NCBI GenBank assembly: GCA_041686955.1
Contig: JAWLCV010000137.1
Location: 1-6,426, forward strand
Origin: UBA7803 sp041686955
GTDB lineage: Bacteria; Pseudomonadota; Gammaproteobacteria; Pseudomonadales; Azotimanducaceae
Length of the DNA: 6,426 bases
Direction of reading: 5' to 3'
Below are positions 1-5,456 of this stretch, one piece after another (positions within the stretch are counted from its first letter, which is position 1; every line of letters begins with the position of its first letter). Made by a program: the position numbers and the translations under genes. The notes beneath the pieces are model-generated. The model saw only the letters and a program-made list of their open reading frames with translations, made no database searches and was not told the origin of the DNA.

Positions 1-1
1 C

Positions 2-181
2 GGCTCCATCGAGCCGGGCAAGCTCGCCGACCTGCTGGTGATGGAGGGCAACCCCCTGGAGGACATCCGGGCCACCGACGACGTCGCCTACGTGGTGCTG
101 AACGGCCGCATCTACCAGGGCGGCACGTTGGCGGAGACGGTGACGGGGGAGAGGAAGCTGGAGCCCTTCTACTGGGAATAG
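2..181 (+). CDS. C-terminal end of an amidohydrolase-family protein (partial, 5' end outside window)
   Basis: The first 59 codons of the window read as an open frame ending in TAG. It starts with GSIEPGKLADLLVMEGNPLE and continues through a VVLNGRIY segment to a KLEPFYWE tail. The pattern G-x-I-E-x-G-K-x-A-D-L-L-V, followed by NPLEDI and V-x-NG, is the hallmark of the C-terminal strand region of the metal-dependent amidohydrolase superfamily (the imidazolonepropionase/dihydroorotase-like group), where the small beta-sandwich domain closes after the TIM barrel. The catalytic metal ligands lie upstream and are not in view, so the substrate cannot be named; hydrolysis of a C-N bond in a peptide-like or cyclic amide is only the family expectation. 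The gene converges on the minus-strand ligase gene, with a 195-base repeat-bearing gap between their stop codons. Family membership is fairly sure; the exact function is unknown. Confidence 0.8.
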   Translation, partial: GSIEPGKLADLLVMEGNPLEDIRATDDVAYVVLNGRIYQGGTLAETVTGERKLEPFYWE

Positions 182-376
182 AGCGGGTCGGAATTCGCTA
201 TCCGCTATTCGCTGTCCGCTTTCCGCTGGAAATAGCGCTCAGCGATCAGCGGTCGGCTATCAGCAAGGCAGGCGCTTCGCCGACGGAGCGTGCAACGACG
301 CGAGTGAGCGGGCCCCCGAATGTAACGAAGGCCCTCCAGCGGAAAGCGGACAGCGGATAGCGGACAGCGACCCCCC
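182..376. other. Convergent intergenic gap filled by a repeat element
   Basis: This stretch lies between the stop codon of the amidohydrolase fragment and the stop codon of the minus-strand ligase gene. I see no convincing gene in it. It is dominated by the heptad inverted repeat described separately. The inner part (about 266-334) contains a small hairpin, GGCG-CTT-CGCC at 271-281, and GC-rich sequence with no obvious coding potential. No run of T residues follows a stem on either strand, so a standard intrinsic terminator is not evident, although the long stem could still help end both convergent transcripts. Confidence 0.6.
195..370. repeat. Heptad-built long inverted repeat (possible dispersed repeat element)
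   Basis: The left arm (195-230) and right arm (335-370) are inverted copies matching at 34 of 36 positions, separated by 104 bases. One mismatch (209 against 356) would be a G-U wobble in RNA; the other is 200 against 365. Both arms are made of 7-base units. The left arm is CGCTATC, CGCTATT, CGCTGTC, CGCTTTC, CGCTGGA (196-230). The right arm is TCCAGCG, GAAAGCG, GACAGCG, GATAGCG, GACAGCG (335-369). Directly after the left arm the same 7-base phase continues in the opposite orientation as AATAGCG, CTCAGCG, ATCAGCG and then two degenerate units (231-265). The structure is seen directly. Calling it a dispersed repetitive or miniature mobile element is inference from its form and its place between convergent genes. 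Confidence 0.8.
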
Positions 377-1783
377 TCACGCCATCTCCAGAAACCGCTC
401 CAGCTCCTTGTCCGTCACCATCCGGGCGAACTGATCCGCCTGGGCGAGCCGGGTGCCGGCGAACATGTCCACGAAGTCGTCGCCGAACAGGTCGCGGGCG
501 GTGGCGGAATCCCGGAAGCGCTCGATGGCCAGGCGGAAGCTGGCGGGGAAGTGCTGCGCTTCGGGGATGGACGACGCGCGCTCGTAGCACGAGCCGTGCA
601 TGGGCTCCGCCGGCTCGGCGCGGCGCTCGATGCCCCACAACGCCGCTGCGAGCAGGCATGTGGCCACCAGATAGGGGTTGGAGTCGGAGCCGGGCACCCG
701 CAGCTCGACCCGCTGGGCGGACGGCCTGCCCGGGATCACCCGGATGGCGCAGGTGCGGTTCTCGATGCCCCAGGTCGCGGCGATGGGAGCGAACGCGCCC
801 GGCGCCAGCCGTTTGAACGAGTTGACGTTGGGCGCCATCATCAGCAGCAGCTCGGGCAGGAGCTGCTGCAGCCCCCCCACCACGTGGCGCTGAATGTCGC
901 TCATGCCGTGCTCGCCCCGGGTGCTGTGGAAAAGCTGCTTGCCGCGGTTGCTCTTCAGTGAGAAATGCACGTGGCCGCTCTGGCCGTCGTCTTCCGCCAG
1001 GGGCCGGGCCATGAACGAGAGCAGCATGTTGTGGCGCGCGGCCAGGGTCTTGGCGTGGGTCTTGAACAGGATGGCGTCGTCCACGGCGGCGAACCCCGGC
1101 CGGTGCCCCAGGGCCACCTCGCCCATGCTCGCCGCCTGCTCCCAGTGCATGCTGGAGATGGGGATGCTCATGGCCTCGCACATGCTGCGCATCTCCTTGA
1201 AGAGCTGGGCCCACATGCTCTGGTGCATGACGCCGCCGTAGGTGGAAACCTCGTTCAGCAGCTTGGGGTTCTGGAAGCCTTTCTCCCGCAGGGAGTCGGC
1301 GCTCTCCTTGAACAGCCGGAACTCGTACTCGAAGGCGAAGGTGGGCACGATGCCCATGGCGCTGGCCCGCTCCAGGGTGCGGCGGAACAGGCGGCGGGGA
1401 TCCCACTGGCCGCCGCTGGTGCCGTCGGCGTACTCCACGAAGAACAGCAGATCGCTCTCCGGATCCTCGAACGGCAGCACCCGCGGCCGGTCCCAGTCCA
1501 CGTCGCAGCGTTCGTCGGCGTAATCCTGATCGAGGGAGAGGTAGCCCTGGGGAATGAGCTTGATGTCGCCGAAGTCGAGCATGAAGTTGTCGGCCGAGAA
1601 GGGCACCCCTTCGTCCACGGCGCTCTCGAGCTTGCTCACCGAGACGGTCTTGCCGCGAAGCTGACCCTGCAGGTCGACGAACGCCACCGTGGCGTAACGG
1701 CTCTTGCGACTCTTCAGCAGGGCTTTGAGGTCCGTCATCGTCTTGTTTGCGGACTTCGGACCATTGATTCTGGAACTGTTCAT
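377..1783 (-). CDS. Glutamine synthetase-family ligase (GlnA/PuuA-like, substrate unknown)
   Basis: This 468-residue protein has the full length and motif order of the class I glutamine synthetase fold, whose members join the side-chain carboxyl of glutamate to ammonia or an amine using ATP. An N-terminal beta-grasp segment (VAFVDLQGQLRGK, 33-45) is followed by the catalytic domain. Probable metal ligands are E152 and E154 in FAFEYEFRLF, E215 and E222 in HWEQAASMGE, and H271/H273 in GHVHFSL. The nucleotide/glutamate region includes NSFKRL (321-326), ENRTCAIR (341-348, with R343) and RVELR (E360), then SDSNPYL (366-372). The DGSS motif carrying the ammonium-site Asp and Ser in bacterial GlnA is SADN here (63-66), and the adenylylated NLYDLP loop is absent. 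This suggests an amine-using relative (gamma-glutamylpolyamine or gamma-glutamylmethylamide synthetase type) rather than the main assimilatory enzyme, but the substrate is not established. The chosen ATG has AGGAGG only 3 bases upstream; an internal ATG at 1738 (residue 16) lacks a clear site. The gene is divergent from the leucine operon. Confidence 0.9.
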   Translation of the reverse strand: MNSSRINGPKSANKTMTDLKALLKSRKSRYATVAFVDLQGQLRGKTVSVSKLESAVDEGVPFSADNFMLDFGDIKLIPQGYLSLDQDYADERCDVDWDRPRVLPFEDPESDLLFFVEYADGTSGGQWDPRRLFRRTLERASAMGIVPTFAFEYEFRLFKESADSLREKGFQNPKLLNEVSTYGGVMHQSMWAQLFKEMRSMCEAMSIPISSMHWEQAASMGEVALGHRPGFAAVDDAILFKTHAKTLAARHNMLLSFMARPLAEDDGQSGHVHFSLKSNRGKQLFHSTRGEHGMSDIQRHVVGGLQQLLPELLLMMAPNVNSFKRLAPGAFAPIAATWGIENRTCAIRVIPGRPSAQRVELRVPGSDSNPYLVATCLLAAALWGIERRAEPAEPMHGSCYERASSIPEAQHFPASFRLAIERFRDSATARDLFGDDFVDMFAGTRLAQADQFARMVTDKELERFLEMA

Positions 1784-1786
1784 GGG

Positions 1787-1792
1787 CCTCCT
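1787..1792 (-). promoter_or_regulatory. Ribosome binding site of the ligase gene (short spacing)
   Basis: On the minus strand AGGAGG stands 3 bases before the ATG at 1783 (a GAGGAG register gives 4 bases). The motif is strong but the spacing is shorter than usual. It still decides the start, because the next in-frame ATG (1738) has no comparable site. Confidence 0.6.
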
Positions 1793-1843
1793 CGATGCGC
1801 TCCGAACGTGGCCGGAAATGGTGTATGGTTGCGACCGCGTGAT

Positions 1844-1857
1844 TGTGCCACGGCACA
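1844..1857. promoter_or_regulatory. Candidate operator palindrome TGTGCC-AC-GGCACA
   Basis: TGTGCC and GGCACA are perfect inverted copies separated by 2 bases. The site lies 40 bases upstream of the carboxyltransferase start codon and 60 bases upstream of the ligase start codon, where a dimeric regulator could act on both promoters. It does not look like the usual MerR-type LiuR site of leucine operons as I remember it, nor like an NtrC site, so the regulator is unknown. A 12-base palindrome can arise by chance in GC-rich DNA, hence the moderate confidence. Confidence 0.4.
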
Positions 1858-1887
1858 GGGCGCAATGACGCTCCATTGAACGGTTCG

Positions 1888-1892
1888 GGAGA
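1888..1892 (+). promoter_or_regulatory. Ribosome binding site supporting the TTG start of the carboxyltransferase gene
   Basis: GGGAG followed by AATCGC leads into a TTG codon. An in-frame TGA at 1877-1879 rules out any longer form, and no ATG lies between it and the TTG. The site and the family-typical VLKSSIDT residues right after it fix the start at 1898. Confidence 0.7.
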
Positions 1893-1897
1893 ATCGC

Positions 1898-3508
1898 TTG
1901 GCCGTCCTGAAGTCCAGCATCGATACCGGCGGCGCCGCATTCCAGCGCAACCGGGAGCATCACCGGGCGCTGGCGGCGGAGCTGCGGGAACTGGTGGAGC
2001 GCATCAGCCAGGGCGGCGACGCCCGGTCCCGGGAGCGCCATACCGCCCGGGGCAAGCTGCTGCCGCGGGATCGTCTGGAACGGCTGCTCGACCCCGGCTC
2101 GCCGTTCCTCGAGGTGGGCCAGCTCGCCGGCTACGAGCTCTACGACGATTGGCTTCCCGCTGCCGGCATCATCACCGGAATCGGCCGGGTCTCGGGTACC
2201 GAGTGCGTCGTCGTCGTCAACGACGCCACGGTGAAGGGCGGCACCTACTACCCCGTCACCGTGAAGAAGCATCTTCGTGCCCAGGAGATCGCAGCCGAGA
2301 ACAGCCTGCCGTGCATCTACCTGGTGGATTCCGGGGGCGCGTACCTGCCCCTGCAGGACGAGGTGTTCCCGGACCGCGAGCACTTCGGCCGCATCTTCTA
2401 CAACCAGGCGAATCTGTCGGCCCGGGGGATTCCGCAGATCGCCGTGGTCATGGGCTCCTGCACCGCCGGCGGCGCCTACGTGCCCGCCATGTGCGACGAG
2501 GCCATCATCGTGCGCGATCAGGGCACCATCTTCCTCGGCGGTCCGCCTCTGGTGAAGGCGGCAACCGGGGAAGAGGTGGATGCGGAGAGCCTGGGCGGCG
2601 GCGACGTTCACAGCCGTGTCTCGGGGGTCACCGACCACCTGGCGGCCAACGATGCCCACGCTCTGGCACTGGCCCGCGAGGTCATCGGGGCCTGTCACGT
2701 GCGGCACCGGCCCACGGTGCGCACCCGCCCGCCGCGGGAGCCGGCGTTTCCGGTGGAGGAGCTCTACGGTGTGCTGCCCACGGACACCCGCACGCCCTTC
2801 GACGTGCGCGAGGTGATCGCCCGGCTGGTGGACGGCTCGGAGTTTCACGAGTTCAAACCCCTGTACGGTGAAAGCCTGGTGTGCGGCTTCGCCCACGTGG
2901 AGGGGCTGCCGGTGGCCATCGTCGCCAACAATGGCATTCTGTTCTCGGAATCCGCCCTGAAGGGCGCCCACTTCATTCAGCTCGCCGACCGGCGCGGGGT
3001 GCCGCTGTTGTTCCTGCAGAACATCACCGGATTCATGGTGGGGCGGAAGTACGAGAACGAGGGCATCGCCAAGCACGGGGCCAAGATGGTCACCGCCGTG
3101 GCGTGTGCCCGGGTGCCGAAGCTCACCGTGGTGATCGGCGGCTCCTTCGGCGCCGGCAATTACGCCATGTGCGGCCGCGCCTACGGCGCGCGCATGCTGT
3201 GGACCTGGCCCAATGCCCGCATCTCGGTGATGGGGGGCGAGCAGGCGGCCAACGTGCTGGCCACGGTGCGGCGGGACGGCATGGCCGCCCGCGGCGAGAG
3301 TTGGCCGGAGGCCGAGCAGCGGGCGTTCATGGACGGCATCCGCGAGCAGTACGAGACCCAGGGGCATCCCTACTACGCCAGCGCCCGGTTGTGGGACGAC
3401 GGCGTCATCGACCCGTGCGACACCCGCCGGGTCGTCGGGCTCGCGCTGGAGGTGGCGTGCCGGGAATCGGAGCAGCCGACGGCGGAATTCGGCGTGTTCA
3501 GGATGTAG
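1898..3508 (+). CDS. liuB: 3-methylcrotonyl-CoA carboxylase, carboxyltransferase (beta) subunit
   Basis: This subunit (also named MccB) moves the carboxyl group from carboxybiotin to the gamma carbon of 3-methylcrotonyl-CoA, giving 3-methylglutaconyl-CoA in cytoplasmic leucine breakdown. At 536 residues it has the usual length of the family. The N-terminal VLKSSIDTGG and RGKLLPRDRLERLLDPGSPF are characteristic. Two crotonase-fold halves follow: the N half (about 1-285) carries MGSCTAGGAYVPAM (185-198), and the C half (about 290-530) carries ENEGIAKHGAKMV and GGSFGAGNYAMCG (414-426), the Gly-rich loops that form the oxyanion holes. These loops match the gamma-carboxylating lineage (methylcrotonyl/geranyl-CoA) rather than propionyl-CoA carboxylase. 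Geranyl-CoA carboxylase is the main alternative; the isovaleryl-CoA dehydrogenase downstream argues for the methylcrotonyl enzyme. Translation starts at TTG, and the gene opens an operon with the biotin subunit 5 bases downstream. Confidence 0.93.
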   Translation: MAVLKSSIDTGGAAFQRNREHHRALAAELRELVERISQGGDARSRERHTARGKLLPRDRLERLLDPGSPFLEVGQLAGYELYDDWLPAAGIITGIGRVSGTECVVVVNDATVKGGTYYPVTVKKHLRAQEIAAENSLPCIYLVDSGGAYLPLQDEVFPDREHFGRIFYNQANLSARGIPQIAVVMGSCTAGGAYVPAMCDEAIIVRDQGTIFLGGPPLVKAATGEEVDAESLGGGDVHSRVSGVTDHLAANDAHALALAREVIGACHVRHRPTVRTRPPREPAFPVEELYGVLPTDTRTPFDVREVIARLVDGSEFHEFKPLYGESLVCGFAHVEGLPVAIVANNGILFSESALKGAHFIQLADRRGVPLLFLQNITGFMVGRKYENEGIAKHGAKMVTAVACARVPKLTVVIGGSFGAGNYAMCGRAYGARMLWTWPNARISVMGGEQAANVLATVRRDGMAARGESWPEAEQRAFMDGIREQYETQGHPYYASARLWDDGVIDPCDTRRVVGLALEVACRESEQPTAEFGVFRM

Positions 3509-3513
3509 CGCAC

Positions 3514-5445
3514 GTGTTCGATACCCTGCTCATCGCCAACCGCGGCGAAATCGCCTGCCGCATCATCCGCACCGCCCGGCGCCTGGGGCTGCGCACGGTC
3601 GCCGTCTACTCCGACGCCGACGCCGCGGCAGAGCACGTTCGTCAGGCCGACGTGGCCGTGCGCCTCGGCCCTGCCCCGGCAGCGCAGAGCTACCTGGATA
3701 TGGCCGCCGTGCTCGAGGCGGCCCGCCGTTCCGGAGCGCAGGCGGTGCACCCGGGCTACGGTTTCCTTTCCGAGAACGCGGCCTTCGCCCAGGCCACGGA
3801 GGAGGCCGGGCTGGTGTTCGTCGGGCCCCCGTCCGCCGCCATCCGCGCCATGGGATCGAAGATCGAGGCCAAGCGGCTGGTGGCCCGGGCCGGCACGCCG
3901 GTGGTGCCGGGCTACGAGGGCGACGAACAAACGGACGAACGGCTGGTGGCCGAGGCGGCGGGTATCGGCTTCCCGCTCCTGATCAAGGCGTCCGCCGGCG
4001 GCGGCGGCAAGGGCATGCGCCGTGTGGATGCCGCCGAGGAGGTGCCCGGCGCGGTGGCGGCGGCCCGCCGGGAGGCGCAGGCGGCCTTCGGCGACGACCG
4101 CCTGTTGCTGGAGCGCTACCTCACCGCACCCAAACACCTGGAAGTGCAGGTGCTGGCCGACGGGGCGGGCCGCGTGCTGCACCTGTTCGAGCGGGACTGC
4201 TCGGTGCAGCGGCGGCATCAGAAGGTCATCGAGGAAGCGCCGGGGCCGCGGGTGACCCCGGAGCTGCGCGCTCTGCTGGGGGAAGCCGCCGTGCGGGCCG
4301 CCGAAGCCATCGCCTACCGTGGCGCGGGAACCGTGGAGTTCATCGCCGAGGGCGAAGCCTTCTACTTCATGGAGATGAACACCCGGCTGCAGGTGGAGCA
4401 TCCGGTTACCGAGGCCATCACCGGGCTCGACCTGGTGGAGTGGCAGATCCGCATCGCCGCCGGCGAGCCGCTGCCGTTCGCGCAGCAGGATCTGCGCTGC
4501 CGGGGCCACGCGGTGGAGGCGCGGATCTACGCCGAGAATCCGCGCCGCGGCTTCCTGCCCTCCACGGGGCGCCTGCTGCGGGTGGCGTTCCCGGCCGACG
4601 TGCGGGTGGACAGCGGGGTCGCCACGGGGGATTCGGTCACGGTGCACTACGATCCCATGCTCGCCAAGGTGATCGCCCACGGCGACGACCGGGCCGAGGC
4701 GCTGCGGAGACTCGATCAGGCGCTGGCGGCCACGGAAATCGCCGGCGTGGAGCACAACGTGGGCTTTCTGCGGCGGGTGCTCGGCCACCCGAGCTTCGCG
4801 GCCGGGGACTACACCACCCACCTGCTGGACGACATGGGCGAGCTGCTCGTGGAGCGCGACGACGGGAATCTGGTCTGCGCCGCGGTGGCGCTCGCGGAGC
4901 GCGCCCGGGATGCCGGTCGGTGGGGCGCCGGCGATGGGTTCCGGCTCAACCGGCCCTCCGGGTTCGTGGTGGAGCTCGATCGCGACGACGCGCGACACAC
5001 GGTGCGTCTGGCCGGAAGCACGGCGTGGGTGGACGGCCGATCCCGCGCCCTGGAGGACCTGACGGAAGAGGACGGGCGGTTGCGTTTCCGCCTCGACGGA
5101 GTGCGGGTGGAAGCCCGGGTCGTGGTGGATGCGGAGGCAGTGTTCGTCATCCGCGCCGGGGATTGCGAACGCCTGGCGCTGCCTCGCCTGGACGTGGCGG
5201 CCCTGGCGGAGGCCGCGGTGGGCGGCGAGCGCATCACCTCGCCCATGCCCGGGCAGGTGATCGCCGTGGCCGTGGCGCCGGGGGACGAGGTGGCGCCCGG
5301 TCAGGTGCTGCTGGTGGTGGAGGCGATGAAGATGGAACACAACGTGGTGGCGCATCGGCACGGCACGGTCATTGCCGTCGCCTGCGCGGTGGGTGACCGG
5401 GTGGAGGACGGCGTGGAGCTGGTCACCCTGGAAGCGGAAAGCTAG
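3514..5445 (+). CDS. liuD: 3-methylcrotonyl-CoA carboxylase, biotin carboxylase/biotin carrier (alpha) subunit
   Basis: This 643-residue partner (also named MccA) uses ATP and bicarbonate to carboxylate its own biotin, which then swings to the carboxyltransferase subunit. The biotin carboxylase domain fills about 1-450: it opens with LLIANRGEIACRI and contains HPGYGFLSEN. K158 and the Gly-rich ATP-grasp loop SAGGGGKGMR (160-169) follow, then MEMNTRLQVEHP (286-297), where E287, N289, R291 and E295 match the metal and catalytic residues of E. coli AccC. R337 in HAVEARI matches AccC Arg338. A less conserved middle region (about 450-570) should form the subunit-contact domain. The C-terminal biotinyl domain (about 572-643) has PMPGQV and EAMKMEH, with K606 the expected biotinylated lysine. 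The start is GTG with AGGA 10 bases upstream, inside the last codons of the preceding gene, so coupled translation is likely. Propionyl-CoA carboxylase alpha is less likely given the partner gene. Confidence 0.93.
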   Translation: MFDTLLIANRGEIACRIIRTARRLGLRTVAVYSDADAAAEHVRQADVAVRLGPAPAAQSYLDMAAVLEAARRSGAQAVHPGYGFLSENAAFAQATEEAGLVFVGPPSAAIRAMGSKIEAKRLVARAGTPVVPGYEGDEQTDERLVAEAAGIGFPLLIKASAGGGGKGMRRVDAAEEVPGAVAAARREAQAAFGDDRLLLERYLTAPKHLEVQVLADGAGRVLHLFERDCSVQRRHQKVIEEAPGPRVTPELRALLGEAAVRAAEAIAYRGAGTVEFIAEGEAFYFMEMNTRLQVEHPVTEAITGLDLVEWQIRIAAGEPLPFAQQDLRCRGHAVEARIYAENPRRGFLPSTGRLLRVAFPADVRVDSGVATGDSVTVHYDPMLAKVIAHGDDRAEALRRLDQALAATEIAGVEHNVGFLRRVLGHPSFAAGDYTTHLLDDMGELLVERDDGNLVCAAVALAERARDAGRWGAGDGFRLNRPSGFVVELDRDDARHTVRLAGSTAWVDGRSRALEDLTEEDGRLRFRLDGVRVEARVVVDAEAVFVIRAGDCERLALPRLDVAALAEAAVGGERITSPMPGQVIAVAVAPGDEVAPGQVLLVVEAMKMEHNVVAHRHGTVIAVACAVGDRVEDGVELVTLEAES

Positions 5446-5449
5446 GAGG
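5444..5449 (+). promoter_or_regulatory. Ribosome binding site overlapping the upstream stop codon
   Basis: AGGAGG begins on the second base of the TAG that ends the biotin carboxylase gene and lies 7 bases before the ATG of the dehydrogenase gene. Terminating ribosomes therefore sit on the next gene's loading site, a layout consistent with translational coupling. Confidence 0.8.
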
Positions 5450-5456
5450 CAACGCC

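Larger units (their letters stand above)
1784..1897. promoter_or_regulatory. Divergent promoter region between the ligase gene and the leucine operon
   Basis: The 114 bases between the two oppositely directed start codons must hold the start signals of both transcripts unless transcription enters from elsewhere. The region is less GC-rich around 1815-1848 than the flanking genes. I could not pick out a convincing -35/-10 pair on either strand: TTGCGA at 1829 and TATGGT at 1824 are only weak matches. A perfect palindrome lies in the middle and is listed separately. Shared control of the two units is plausible but inferred. Confidence 0.55.

Noticed and set aside
195..370. CRISPR array or tandem satellite
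   Set aside because: There are no repeat-spacer units of CRISPR size; the 7-base units are contiguous and invert orientation, which fits an inverted repeat element rather than an array.
1848..1866. Possible sigma-54 promoter (GGCAC near the palindrome, on either strand)
   Set aside because: The downstream GC is not at the required fixed spacing from GG: two bases too close on the plus strand and one base off on the minus strand.
246..1940. A 564-residue minus-strand frame overlapping the ligase gene
   Set aside because: It is the shifted shadow of the ligase gene, rich in Arg and Ala, and spans the intergenic repeat and the divergent promoter, which real genes would not do.
1784..3367. Upstream extension of the ligase reading frame on the minus strand (a 996-residue open frame in total)
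   Set aside because: It runs antisense through the carboxyltransferase gene, its translation is rich in His, Gly, Arg and Ala with no family motifs, and the glutamine synthetase N-terminus begins at 1783. Long antisense frames are expected in DNA this GC-rich.
3373..5361. A 662-residue minus-strand open frame opposite the biotin carboxylase gene
   Set aside because: Low-complexity His/Arg/Gly-rich translation with no recognisable domain; the plus strand encodes a complete, motif-rich enzyme over the same bases.
3514..5445. Propionyl- or acetyl-CoA carboxylase biotin subunit
   Set aside because: The partner subunit carries loops of the methylcrotonyl/geranyl lineage and the next gene is isovaleryl-CoA dehydrogenase, so the leucine pathway assignment fits better.
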